This document shows positions 31,640 through 44,200 of a stretch of DNA of 64,000 nucleotides, one piece after another. A program made the translations under genes and the position numbers. Position 1 is the stretch's first letter; each line of letters begins with the position of its first letter. The DNA is from Platynereis dumerilii. Its lineage: Eukaryota > Annelida > Polychaeta > Phyllodocida > Nereididae. Location of the stretch: positions 4,155,013-4,219,012 of the forward strand of contig JAPTHN010000037.1 in assembly GCA_026936325.1 (NCBI GenBank), read 5' to 3'. The notes below the pieces were generated by a model, which saw nothing but the letters and a program-made list of their open reading frames with translations, made no database searches and was not told the DNA's origin.

Positions 31640-34600
31640 TTATGTAAATTTTGGAAAGCCAGAGTTCAGTTTGCTTTTTAATTTCACGGTCGTTTCTTGT
31701 GAGTTGAGATGAACGAATAACGTAGCAGCGGCTATCCTTGCCAGAAGGGCGGTGTCCTCCACGTCATGGTGCCATTCCACAGTGCCCCATTTGTGTTTCT
31801 GAAGTTTAAGAATAGAAAAACAACATGTCAGTTGTGAGTGTAGACCACTGACAAAGCTGTTGAAAGAACAGCTAAAATTATGGACATTTTTCTATTATTC
31901 TCCAGAAGGTAAACTCATCGTACTAACATGTCAGTTGATTTGACAAGTATCGGGACAATATTTATAATCAGAGGAATTACAATAGACAAATTTCCTCACT
32001 ATTGACGACATGAAATTCAATTTCGCCTGCATCCAAACACTGGATATTTTCATGGATCCTACCCAAATTTCAAACACTTCACTTGTGACACTAGTAAGGC
32101 CAGAGGCCAGACATATTAAATTTTTAGCTTTTCGACCGACCCAACAGATTTTCTGCCTATGGGAAAAAATTGAGCTTAGGCCAACCTACAATTTTTATTA
32201 AATTGAAATGAAAATAGTTATCCCGTCCATCCGACCAACCCTAGAAAAAGAACATTGAGAAGCTAAAAATCAATTATTTCTGGCCTAAGAAGTGCTACTT
32301 TTGACAAACTGGTTGCTGGTGAGTTCAGAAAATAATGCAAAAAGAGATTCTTGCTTGTAGCTTTTTTTAAAGTAGCAAAATCCCGCAAAAGCTAGTTATC
32401 ATTAACTTTTATAAATTACCTGAAACTGAAGTTCCAATGTAGAAAGTTGCAAAGCCCTTTCAACTGTGATAGCCCTGTCAATCAAAGCTGTGCTGATGAC
32501 CACTGACTTGAGAGATTCGACTGCTTGTTGCCAACCTGCGAGACAAGAAAAAGAAATACATAATTCTGTAACATCAGCCTTTGTGAAGAAATCGAAGAGG
32601 ATTAATGTAAGTAGTTACTGAACTGATCAGTCCCAAGTCAAAATGTATCTGAGCAATCTTACCGACTATTGCCCAATCATTGAACGTCTCCAGATGGTCA
32701 TGAAATGTCTTCAGAGTCTCATCAGGGATAGAAGGAACGCCAATTCCACTAGTTGGTTCCAGTTCTACTTCATATCTGTAACAGTCAATAATATGAAATA
32801 GTTTTGAATAATTATAATTCCATCTATGATCTCGTTGTCTGTGGAGTTATACGAGAACGGGTGCTTAAGCATTTGAACTTCAATTTGTGCGTGCCTGTTT
32901 GACATCACGGCAACTTGATGATCGAGCAGGTCAAAAGGTATTCATTTGGGCTTGTTCGAGTAAGAACTTAAGGCTCATTTCAATCTTAACGCAATAAGTT
33001 CCAGGGATATGGTAATGCGTTCTATGGTGAGAGATGTCAGCTTCTCCTTGCTATTTTGAACGCCAATCCCACAAGTTGGTTCCATCTCTACTATATATCG
33101 GTTATAGTCAAATATGAAACTGCTCCAATCCTAATTAAAAGACATGTATAGCATTTTACCTTTCTTTAATCCAGTGCAGTAAGGGATCCCACTCGGCTCT
33201 CATTAATCGGTTCAGTTCAGGAGGTTCATCTAGTCTGTAACTGAAAAAGAAACTACCCTTGAACTCCCATCATCTTTTTTTTTTAAATAAACCAGAGTGA
33301 TTCAAAGACTTCACATTGAATATTGTAGATATTTGTTATTCAATTAACTACCACCAGCAAAGCAACAGTAAAGTATTGGATTATCAGAAATTCGGATTAC
33401 AGTTATATGATTATCTTGAAAGTAGATTATCAATAGTAAATTCATCAATAGTTATATGATTATTTTAAAATTTATCTTATTTTTGGATATTGATAGCAAC
33501 CAAAAGAATGACTAATATTTCCGAGATTGCACTTAGTTGCTTACCATATTGTGTCGGTTTCCAGATAGTTAATTATTGCATCTATCATTTCTCCTTTGCT
33601 TCTTTTCGTTGGGTTGTCAATCGCAGTATTGCACAACAGAGTCTTGGGGAAAAAAATAAGAAAACAATCAACAAAAATTCACTTTGCACATACAATGTTG
33701 CATGTCTTGTTTAAGGGCACATGCTGGTCGAAAAATGGTGAAAATTTTAGAAAATGGAAATTCTGATTTTAACAGCTTCAAAAAATAGAGATGTCGAGAC
33801 AACACCTGCAACAAAAATTTTGCCAAAATTCCAATTCTAACCCTATAAACAACCATGTTAATCATACCTTTACAGTTAAAATTTATTTAGAATTTATTTC
33901 CTTTTCTGGCCGTTTTCCGAAAATTGCGAATTTTACTGACATTGAATGCTTACAAAAAATTCATCTCAAAAACCGCTGAAGGCATCATAATGAAATTTGG
34001 CATATTGCTTACTGACATGTTTGCTTCCGCAATAAGGCTATTTTCAGAACTACATTTGCATTAAAGGCCACGGGACAGCGATTCAAACCTGAAAGATAGT
34101 GAATCAGCTCCGTAGTCCCATGTTCATGAACCCTAAAAACCACAACAAAAACATATTTTTAGTCTGAAAATGGCCTTATTGCAGATCCAAATACCTCAAA
34201 TAATGAAAATAAAGGAGTTCTGGTTATTCCGGTAGCTTAGTCATGAGATGAATTTTTTGTAAGGCCAAATACTTAAAAATATGTAAAATTATTTGTTGTC
34301 ATGGCAACCGTAACCATGGCAACTTAAAATTTCACAGAGGGTCATCATTTGGTTCCCTGAAAACCTGTGCAAAATTTCATAGCTCTAGCTGCAACAGTTT
34401 CTTTTGGACAGAATAAGCCCATTTTTCGACCCACATGTGCCCTTAAAATGTCTGGTACCGTGTCAGTAAGGCCACACATAATTGATCTTTAGCTTCTCGG
34501 ATCCTCTCAAGGTACTTTTTCTAGGGTCGGTCGGTAGGACAAAAAAAAAAGGTAAAAAAAATTTTTTTATAATGTCAAAAAAAAATTTTTTTTTTTTTTT

Positions 34601-36162
34601 TCAATTTTTTTTTTCCATCGGGAGCATATCTATTGTGTCGGCAGGTCCGCGAAGCTAAGAATCAATTATGTGTGGCCTAAGTTCAAGGTAAGGCCCAAAA
34701 AGGCTCATATTAGAAGTACAGTCTGAAACACCACATGCATCATACTGAAGTTAACTTTGATCCAGGTTCTTCAGAAACAGGCCTGTAACACACTTGAGTT
34801 TTACTTCAATGTTTATTACAGTTTTGTAATTATTAAGGCGAAACATAGTTGATTTTTGGCTTCGACCGACCCAACAGATTTTCTGCCAAATAGAAAGAAA
34901 CTTACGCATAAATTAATTTAATGATTGAGATCAAAGCTAGCTTCTTACTTTCCATTTGTCCCACCAATCTTAAAAAAGTTAGAAAAGATCTGATAACCTA
35001 AATATAAATTAATTCAGGTTAACCTGAAACTATAAAACAAATTACCAGGCCTACCATGTGCATATTTTGTCTCTTAATATTCTCCTTCTGGGCACTCCAT
35101 TCTTGGGAGACAGCCATTGCTAGGGCTTCATTTGGCACCTTGAACATCGATCCTTGTGGGGTTCTTAACTTGCGATGATCGAGGTTAATTTCATAACCAC
35201 CCCCTGAAGGCAGAAAAGACGCGCTGCACATAATTATTAAAGTATGATGATTTTTTATCACCTGATATTTAGTTATTGTGATAGGTCCACAGGATTTGTG
35301 GTGACCAATCATTATGCTTAGCGTGACACTAGGGTTTCTGTTTAACTACTGGATGGATGGATGGATGATTGGGGTTTTACGTCCTGTATTTATGCACTTG
35401 GTAGGCTAATTAGGACAGGAGGAGGACACGGCAATGAGGCAAAGGATGATTGAAACAGCCATCCAACATTCGAAACCTGGACCCAGCGATTGGCCGCCCA
35501 GCACGCTACCACTACCAAACCCATCAAAATATACATAACTCAGGAGTATAAGTCTTAAAAGATAATGTTATGATGGGTTACATTGTAAAGCTAGCTGTTG
35601 CATAACAGCATATGATTGCAATGTGAATATCGCTGTCCGCGTGGCACCGGTCTTGCTGACTCCTGACACCAATCAGTTTTTGGTGCCATCTCCTAATTCC
35701 TTAATGAAATTTGGGAATCCCAACGCTATTTGGTGAGCGACATCATAATAGCTCATAATCCTTGCAAGTTTCCAAATTACAGACTGTACCAAGAAACTTA
35801 CCATCAGCTAAAGTGATTGTGACATTCTTGTAGAATCTTTTAGGTTCTGCAAATAAGGTAAAAGAATATTTTGAGTTACACAGACTTTTTGTGCATGGCA
35901 TTCTTCATATTTCAGTGATTTTACACACAGCTACATTCTCAATGATATGACTTTCAAGACCCTAAAACACTGCATTATCGCTCATGTCAACATTTACAGG
36001 TCATTTACTCAGCAACTACAAAAAGACACACTCCCTCACATACACAATTTTGTTGTGCCTACCTTTAGATACAAAATGCCTCACTAATGACACTATAGGA
36101 GTTTTAGAAACAAAAGGTTTTAACAAAACTTTGCAGGTGAATGAAGAACCGGCTCCCAACAT
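31640..36162 (-). CDS. ATPAF2: ATP synthase mitochondrial F1 complex assembly factor 2 (Atp12 family), complete
   Basis: Matrix chaperone that holds the F1 alpha subunit during ATP synthase assembly. Eight coding exons: 36162-36063, 35846-35802, 35203-35055, 33642-33545, 33240-33160, 32775-32663, 32535-32420 and 31798-31640. All are GT-AG and in phase, 861 nt, 286 residues, close to the human length. The first ~33 residues (MLGAGSSFTCKVLLKPFVSK...) are basic and hydroxylated without acids, a plausible mitochondrial presequence. Family signatures: KRFYKNVTITLADGGGYEIN, LDHRKLRTPQGSMFKVPNEA, LAMAVSQEW, CNTAIDNPTKRSKGEMI, LETDTICYRLDEPPEL, EWDPLLHWIKERYEVEL, KHKWGTVEWHHDVEDTALLA. The start is the first in-frame ATG; a second frame with an earlier ATG is short. 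It is 126 bp from the divergent ZSWIM7 start. Introns carry Harbinger-like and TTAA MITEs and a SINE. Confidence 0.97.
32098..32285. mobile_element. Harbinger-like MITE, copy 1 (TAA target)
   Basis: Flanked by TAA on both sides (32095-32097 and 32286-32288). Ends are GGCCAGA... and, reversed, GGCCAGAAATAATTGATTTT. Internal 'ttagcttttcgaccgaccc' and 'gagaagctaaaaa' are shared with the copies at 34470 and 34837. A 3 bp TAA target with GGCC ends fits PIF/Harbinger. Confidence 0.78.
33715..34442. mobile_element. 728 bp TIR element with TTAA target duplication
   Basis: TTAA at 33711-33714 and 34443-34446. Inverted ends are GGGCACATGCTGGTCGAAAA on the left and, reversed from the right, GGGCACATGTGGGTCGAAAA. 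TTAA targets are used by piggyBac and Kolobok elements. No transposase remains. It fills most of an ATPAF2 intron beside exon 4. Confidence 0.85.
34470..34677. mobile_element. Harbinger-like MITE, copy 2 (TAA target)
   Basis: TAA at 34467-34469 and 34678-34680. Ends are GGCCACACATAATTGAT and its inverse, ATCAATTATGTGTGGCC. The interior has collapsed into A-runs and T-runs (34540-34615), which themselves form an inverted repeat. It is 24 bp from the TTAA element. Confidence 0.85.
34837..34900. mobile_element. Harbinger-like MITE, copy 3, partial
   Basis: After a TAA, 'ggcgaaacatagttgatttt' and 'cttcgaccgacccaacagat' match copy 1 (32110-32160). The far end is not recognisable. Confidence 0.6.
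35352..35517 (-). repeat. SINE-A copy with (ATCC)n tail
   Basis: Clear tail of four ATCC units (plus strand 'ggatggatggatgatt' at 35353-35370), the full body, and a shortened head: about 35 bp between 'catccaacatt' and 'cgaaacctggaccc' are missing relative to 17671-17870. It lies in an ATPAF2 intron. Confidence 0.82.
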
Positions 36163-36288
36163 GGTGCAACTTCCGCGCGATGCTCCTGCATGTACAACAG
36201 GCAAAAAGACGATTCCCTCCTCAGGATCAAAACTTGGAAAATGAAATTGGGAAAGAGAAATTGGTGTTAATTTGATAATTTCTGAGTG
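36163..36288. promoter_or_regulatory. 126 bp divergent promoter, ATPAF2 / ZSWIM7
   Basis: Only 126 bases separate the ATPAF2 and ZSWIM7 start codons, so core promoters and both 5' UTRs must overlap here or extend into the coding exons. No TATA box is seen. CpG-containing sequence (CTTCCGCGCGATG) is on the ATPAF2 side. Confidence 0.75.
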
Positions 36289-38702
36289 ATGGAGTATGAG
36301 GATGTCTTAGATCAGTTGCTGACAGAGGTCAATAGGGTTTACAAGGAACAGAACACGCGTGAGTGACTCCTACAACCCTTTTTCATTAAGTTTTAAAAAA
36401 CTTTTTGACTAAAATTGTAGTTCAAACTCTAACTTAAATTTGTCAAAATGTGGATTGTGCATCATACATGTGCAAGTAGGGATGCACCGATACCACTTTT
36501 TCACTTTCGATCCGATACCGATCCTGGTATTTTGTTGCCGATACAACCGATTTCCGATACCATTCCGATACCGATACCATTGGTTAAATGGAGAGTAGTG
36601 CTACCGATCCGATCCTGTGTTTTAGTGCTGGATCGGCACCGATACCGATCCAGAGTATCGGATCGGTACATTCCTATGTGCAAGTGATGTATACACTGTA
36701 CACAATGTATATTTTCTATGTGTCTATGACTTACAAAGTCTGAGCTCATCGGGTTGGATAAATGGTCTCACGTACAGAACATGTACTACGCTTCTGAGCA
36801 TATAATCTTAATCTATATATTTTTTGCAATAATAAAGTCTGTTTCTTTTTCAGTCACAGATGAAGTCCTGTCCGCGTAAGCCGTTTACGAGTTTACGTCC
36901 ATAGTCCATGGCCCTACTCAATAGTGCTCATGATAAAAAAATATAATTAATAAAATAAATGTAGGCCTATTCTAAATTATTTAATCTATTTGAAGAAATT
37001 TAAGCTTCCTTTACTTAAATTGAAAATAAACTTATTTTTTGTCTTATCGTTTCTTGTATGTGGAGTTTTATTCCCAAGTCAACAAGAGATAAACATTAAG
37101 TAAAACGACTAAGCTTCTTGTTCACCCGCACAATATAAATATGCATCTTCCTGTTACTAGTTTTCATTATCTGGCCATACATTTAATTTTGACGCTATTT
37201 TTTATATTCTCAAATATTACAGCTCTTGACAGTCTTATTCGGAAATTTTGCATCTTAAAAATTATTTTTGTAAGAACTTACTGATCTGCATTCTTTACAT
37301 TATCTAAAATTTACATGCAGCCTTCAGTATGTATTGGAAGGACATGTGCTGCTGGCAGCGTTGGATGTGGTTGATCGAAAAAGGATCTCAAGATTACTGT
37401 CTCCTAGTGGGAGATTTGTGTACCAGGTGAATCATCTCATTGTCTTATTACTCTTTTTAAACTTATTCCTAAAATTTAACAGGTTTTAAACGTTTAATTA
37501 TTGCATGGCTGATAACAGTGATAAGTAATATTAATGACGCAGCTATCCAAGTCAAAGCTCACCTCAGAACATTAGCCGCATAATGTAAAATATTAATATT
37601 AATTTATTTACTTATATATAACTATTCATACCATCTTTATATATATATATATAAATTATACATTGTTATGTTTGAACCATGATACCATTTTGTGATTTGA
37701 TGGACCACATTGAAATAGTCTCATGTGAGACTTTTGTCTCATGTGAGACTTTTGTGTGTAAAAAGAATTTTTTAAATGTAATAATTTTTGCCTTTTTTAT
37801 AAACATGTATGTATTGACTGCAAAAATATCTAAATAAAATCAATCAATCAATATCTCTTCTTTTTTCAGGTAATAGGAAGCTCAGGTACCCCTTACACAA
37901 TGACCAAAGCTTGTAATTATTGCTCCTGTCCAGCTTTTAAATTCTCAGGTGAGTGTAATCCTTGCAATTAATAAATAATTTTAAATAATAATTTCTCAAT
38001 AGTTTTTTTTGCCCCATTAGGACCCATTAGTTATTAAAATTTATTGGCAGATATTTACTTTGACATCAGAATTAAGTTTTGAAAAAAATGATTATAGTAA
38101 TCTATAAACTTATTAGTCTCCTCAGGATTCTGTCCATTTTAAACACTTTGAATGTCGCGCTATTTGGCAAAGTACAGTTAGCCAATGTCGAAACAGCAAA
38201 GTAGATACATTTTCTGATTGTAAATGAAAAGGTCTGTGCTATTTTTTTTCTCTGGGTGGGAGCATATGTCAAATATAGGCTGATTTATGTAGACTCCATT
38301 TTAAAAAGGATTGATGCCCTGCCCCCCCCCCCACCTCCCGCTTGAAGATAAAGTCCTGGGTCCATCGGGACTCCACCCTATCAAATAACTTATTTTCTCT
38401 TCACCGATTTCTGAAAGTTTTCCAAGTTTCAAGTTTTTATCGCTTTTTCTTCCAGTGCTGAAGCGAAGAGACGGACTTTTGGTGAGTTTTTGGCAGATTA
38501 AGCTTTGGTTATTGTTAAGGTTTTCAGTTCCAATTGTTTCAACTCAAATATTTTTTTCAAGTGGAGATTAAAAACTTGCCTATTTCAATTTTTTCAGTGC
38601 AAACATTTACTTGCCATCAAATTAGCAGGAGCAATGGAAGTTATCAATCAGGTGGAAGTTTCCAACCAACATTTGACTGAAGCATTTTCCATGATAGTTT
38701 GA
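36289..38702 (+). CDS. ZSWIM7: SWIM zinc-finger protein ZSWIM7 (SWS1), complete
   Basis: Shu-complex protein that works with SWSAP1 to support RAD51 filaments in recombination and meiosis. Six coding exons: 36289-36358, 36854-36875 (22 nt), 37321-37426, 37870-37948, 38456-38481 (26 nt) and 38598-38702. All are GT-AG and in phase, 408 nt, 135 residues, near the human length. The SWIM motif CxCx(n)CxH is intact: ACNYCSCPAFKF followed by LLCKHLLAIKLAG. Other conserved blocks are LDVVDRKRISRLLSPSGRFV and YQVIGSSGTPYT. The two very short exons are supported because only they keep the frame. A hAT MITE lies in intron 1. A candidate ATTAAA poly(A) signal is at 38818-38823. Confidence 0.96.
36477..36676. 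mobile_element. 200 bp hAT MITE in ZSWIM7 intron 1
   Basis: Perfect 8 bp duplication TGTGCAAG (36469-36476 and 36677-36684). Ends are TAGGGATGCACCGATACC and, reversed, TAGGAATGTACCGATCC, a hAT end type known from many animals. The interior is packed with CCGATACCGATCC-like repeats. Confidence 0.92.
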
Positions 38703-39085
38703 TTTCACTTACCAGCTTAGACCCTTTTATGTACTTACAACTAGGTGTCTACTGTACATTGAAAATTCATAATGAAGTACTAATACTGTTTGTATTCATA
38801 CTAGTCAATTCTCAACCATTAAAAGTTTAGTTCTGTTACATAAATTTAGTTTTTTTTTTCTTTCTTATATGAATTACTAATTAAGTTTTAAGTCATCCTG
38901 GAATGCTAAAAAAAAGTTCATGAAGCTCAGGATTTTATTCAAAACTTGGCTGCGTGACTCTTCGGAAGTTAATCTAAGTTTTTACATCAAAAATGCTGAT
39001 CTTATCCATTAGGTGGCAGTGTATTTAAGGGTTGTATAAACTGGCGCCACCTGCCTGTTTGGCTGGGCTTTTCTAGCCATATCAG

Positions 39086-39474
39086 GATACTCAGCCTAGC
39101 GGAGAGCCAGTTCGCTTGAACTGGCGCTCGTGTTTGACAATTACTTTAACGGGGCTCATTAATACAGCCTCAGTATGCATGTTAACTACTGTACCTATCC
39201 ACGCAAGTTGTTCTGGAATACCCTGTGAGCTCTGTTTTTGGGAGAATGCTCGATGCATGCATTACACACCACTGAAACAGGTCACTAAATCTGTTGTCAG
39301 AAACGATCTAGGAAAGTGTTGACACAACACACACCAACTTCAGGCCGGTGGCAGCTTGGCTGGCTTGTTTACTATGTTTCTTATACGGTGGCCATTGCAA
39401 AATCCCCCATCCAAAAATCCTTAGCATATACCAGTGAAGGAATTCCTCAGGGAGTCCGAGCGAGTGAGAGTCTG
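39086..39474. mobile_element. Mutator-like MITE, copy 2 (10 bp target duplication)
   Basis: Flanked by GCC(A/T)TATCAG (39076-39085 and 39475-39484, one mismatch). It matches copy 1 at 10295-10699 along most of its length (CCTAGCGGAGAGCCAGTTCG, 'ggtggccattgcaa', 'catataccagtgaagga'). It lies between ZSWIM7 and the cytospin 3' UTR. Confidence 0.78.
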
Positions 39475-39849
39475 GCCTTATCAGCTCAAGCTCGCATAAC
39501 TGTATTTAAATCATTTTGTGCATCATTCGCGGTTTCCAATCAAACATTTCATCGAAAAAAGTAAGCCTTACACAAGTCAACTCCTACAACTAAACACAAA
39601 CTTAATTAGCTGCAGCACAGACTATCATTCATAATACCTCAAGTGAAACATATATATGTTATTACAATATTTGCATGTTCCAGATAAATTCAAAACAATT
39701 TCTTCATTTGTTATCATATTTAATTTACAATCAAAGTTATGTACACTTTACAAGTCAAATGATATAATCAGTCAACAGTTCTAAGTTGTTTTCAAACCAA
39801 ATGTGGACAAAACTTTCAGGCATTATGGAAGAAAATAAAAGGCTTACTC

Positions 39850-39855
39850 TTTATT
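39850..39855 (-). terminator. Candidate poly(A) signal of the cytospin gene
   Basis: TTTATT on the plus strand is AATAAA on the minus strand. It lies about 1.37 kb past the cytospin stop codon. If used, 41224-39830 is a 3' UTR. The region in between is AT-rich with no other gene. Other AATAAA-like sites are possible. Confidence 0.4.
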
Positions 39856-41224
39856 CACAATTGCCATAATTTGCAAAATTAAAACCAGTGAAGTTAATGT
39901 AAAGGAACAGTGGCAGGCAGTACGAATCATGTGGTTATTATACAGATCAACTTAAAACAGAGATCATTACTTTCCTTGCCTCTCAGGCTCCAATGTTGTA
40001 AATACATTTTGTAGAAGCGTAGCACAAGTGCAATTTTGAGAAAAATGCTGCTGAGATATATATATAAAGAAACATCCCTGTAATTGTTAAGAATTGGATG
40101 TCACACACAATCGAAGCTCAAAATCATAATATTCCACATAGCTGATTTTGTACTGAATGAAACAAATATAATACTGATCAAATAAAGATTTTAACAGATT
40201 CTGCTATAACATAGTCATTAAATACTGTGCGATACAATGCTTAACATTTGTTATTTTAACTTATAGAGGCCGTTGATTCTAGACTCCTGTTGATTCTAAG
40301 ATAGTTGAAACATGATTTATAAATATTCATCGAAATCGTCACACCACCTCTAATCAATATGGAAGCAAGGTTGCAATAAATTATAACAAGGTTTCCTTTA
40401 AATACAAGCTGACACATACACGCTAATTTACACTTTTGAAACCAGTAGCACCAAATTGCTTTCAAAAGCACACACACATTTTGACAGACACGCCAAGTCA
40501 CAAACATACAAATCATGCATACGATTTACAATTGTACATGTATACGCAACTAATATAAGGCCACTAACTCTCCACAACAATATTATGGAAGTTATAGATA
40601 AGGAAGTACTGTGAATTGTACAATAGGAACGGCATAATTAAGTCTCATGTCAATCTTATGATAATCTTCCATGTACATGCACACAATTAACATTACCAAC
40701 CAATCTTAGATAAAGTTTATGTATCATTGATATAATTGATTCTATGGAAGATTGTATGCTAGTGCTATGAGATAATGTAACATTTCCATTGATCATACAC
40801 TTGCATATTATAGATAAGTTTTCCGACTACATACTCTCAATCATGCCATGTAGATTAATTTTACACACCAAGTATGCATTTACTGTTGAAATGGAATATT
40901 ACACATCTACAATTAACAAGTCTTCGAAGTTCTTCAACTAGTTCCAAGTATATTTGACAATGGAAGATTCGAATTTATATTATAAGATAATGAACAATTA
41001 ATCCAGTAATCTTTGGCTTACTTTAATTCGCCTGTCCTGCAATAAGTATTCCCTATGGTTGAATATGAGAATATAATAAATTAAAATCCAAATTTCTTAA
41101 TCGACACTCCCAACATTTTTAGCTTGTCGGGAAGTTTCATGTAGATAAAGTCTTTTTGGATCCAACTTGGCACAGGCGTAAAATGCTCCAACTTCAGGTA
41201 AAATTGCAATCAGGTAATTTGAAG

Positions 41225-44200
41225 TTACTGCTTGGGGTCCACTTCGAAATGTTTGTAAATACTTGTCACATACGCCATAACCGCTTGCCAGTCAGGCCGT
41301 TCGATCGCTATCAAGTCATTAAGATTCTGAAATAAGACAAAAATAATAATTTTGTAAACTCAGTAGAAAAAGATTATTATTACATAAAAAGATCAGTGAA
41401 AGTGAGGTTTAATATTAACATGGACTTCCGCACTGTACCTAACCATTTGTGAACCAAAATTATAATACAGTGAAGTAATAACGAATTATAACTATAGTCA
41501 ACTTCAGAAAACGTCTGCTCCAGGGTAGCCACAACATCGGAGCGATGAGTGGACTATCTTTCATTGTATTGGTAACCGAGATATATGGCTGAAGCAAAGT
41601 TTGTCCTTGTGCTTAAGCACAAGACAATGAAGACATGCCTACCACTGTACAGTGTACTGTGAAACTATTATGTTCTTTTATCATAATGTTGTGTTGGGGA
41701 TTTGATTATTAGAATATATACAAAGTATCTAGAGCTGATTTATCACAATGCTCTGCAGTATGTTTGAAATTCAGTGGATTCATTGACGTTTAAAGCAACA
41801 TTGTCTTCAAACTTATTAGTTTCCTAAGCAATTAGCATATTTACCAAGTTTGACTGGATTCCAACACTTTCAGCAGCTTTGAATGCTAGAGAAAAGTTTC
41901 TTTTCTGAAATGATAAAACAAAGGATCACATAACTTGAAAAGATCTCATAAGAAATGCAGCGAAGTTAAATAATGTGATAAGAAATAATGAATCTGAGAA
42001 TCCAATTTTGTAAATCTTACCTTGTCTTGGCTATTAAGATCTTTGTATGGAATCATGTGAGGAATATAGGTGTGCAAAAGGGCACAAAATGCTAGACCAT
42101 CATTCCAGCTGCTACTGAAGTTAGTGATGTCAATACCCTGAAAGAGAGAACAAATGAAAATTCCGTCAAGGTGGGCTTGGAGAATGCACTCTGGATAGGT
42201 AAATAGTTACTAAATACAAGCCAACAAAAACGTATCAAGTTATTGTTGCTGAATATTAATTTTTAAAAGTTGGGCCATCATTCATATGATGATGATGTCA
42301 AGTATCACACTCCAAATGCTTAAAACATCTGGATAACTTAATTTGGTGTGTAAAATATATACATTTTTGCACTCAACCAATCATAAATTTTCATTATGAC
42401 CAGAAATAGATTCTTAAACAATATGAACAAATAACCTCAATAACATGATTTGTCAAAACATTTTAGATGTGAAAACAGAAAGGTACGCTAGAACTGCTTC
42501 AACGTATGTGCCAGTATGTAGTAAGGCCCTGTGAAAGTAAGGTCCTATATATGGTCCTTTGGTCGGTCCTTTGGTCGATCAAAGAAGATACAATTCATCT
42601 ATGCAAGTGCCAAAAACTTACAGGGTAGGTGGATGTCTTATTCTGACACCATTTGAGGAGAGCGTTCCTTTTGGATCCTCCCATCTGTTTTGCAAGAGTT
42701 GACAGGGGGTCACTCTTCACCCCAAGGATACCAAAGCTCTTGTCCAGTTTTATTGAATCATCCCTGGAAAATTAAAATAATTTTTATAATGAGAGATGTA
42801 AGTTAGTACAGACTAAAGAAAGTTGTAACAAATTGAAACCTGTATCAGAAAATAACCCTATAACATGTTTGCAAACAGTTAAATTTATCTTACTTCAGTT
42901 TTTATAATGAAGAAGCTGGGTTTTTCTCCCAGCTCTACTTTAAATTATTTAATAATATATTAAAGACTATTTAATTGCTAACTATCTTTGCAAACAGCTA
43001 CGCACAAGCATTTCAAGTCTAATCTACAGATTACATATTGAAGGACATTCTGTACATACACTGTTGTGCTCTTCCTCAGGGCAGACTTGGGTATTCCAGT
43101 GCTTTGCTTCTTACTGCTGTCAGGATCCGAGCGTCCTGGTGGAGACAGTTTGGTCTCTTCCACGGTTGGCGGTGCTTTGTCGTAGATGATGTTACTGACA
43201 GAGTGTCGGTGAGACAGGGGAGAGCGTGCTTCTTTGGACTCGGGGGTCTTTCGTAACACTGACTTAAAAGGAGCAGAGGAGTCAACGGGAACACTGCTCC
43301 TCCTCTCCACACCAGACCTGGTGGGCGAGTCAAGTTTGATGGAGGAAGTGAGACTCCCGTCCGAGGAATTCCGTCTCGAGTTTGTCTCGCTCAGCATGCC
43401 TGGAGAGGTAGGAGGCGTGCAGCGATCCGTCTTCACCTGGTGCTCAATCGAAGCAATCAGGTTTTTCACCGATTGACTCTGTTGCTGGCCTCGTTGCGCA
43501 GCCGCTCTCAACCCTGTCAACACCCCACCCTCGATGACACTGCGGCTTCTCGAGAACTCCTTCATTGATATCAACTTGTCAACGCTTTCCTGCAGTTCGG
43601 ACATCTTGCTTTCCAATGTGGCATTGCGGTCTTTCAATCTCTGGTGGTCAGACATAACCTTTTCCAAATCTTCTTGGGTTTCTGTCTTGATGTCATTGGC
43701 AATCACCACGGCCGTTTGGAGATCGGCCTGGAATTGCTGCCATTCATCTCTCTCCTCCTGGTAATTCCTTCTCGACTCTTTCAACTCTTGTTCCAGGTCC
43801 ACTATCTTTGCCTTGGAATTCAACAACTCCTGCTGCACTTCTCCAACTGTTGAGCTGTGCATTTTTTTCTCCTCCAAATACGAATCACAATCCAGCTGCA
43901 GCTGGTCAATGTGGTCTCGCAAAGAATCTATCTCCCCCTGCAACTCTTCCTTCTCTCCACTCATCTTCTCCATCTTATATTTGAGGTCTTGTACTTCTGT
44001 TTTGGCATTGTTTTTGGTCACTTTTAACTCCTCACTCTGACTAGCTAAACTCTCCTTTAATTTACTGACTTGGTTGTGGGTAACTGCAAGCTCTTTCTGA
44101 ATGTCTGCCAGTTTGGCTTCTACCTTGTCTTTCTCCTGTCTGGTATTGTCAAGCAACTCTTCTAGGTCAGTCTTGTCAATTGCATTTCTGCACTGCTCTA

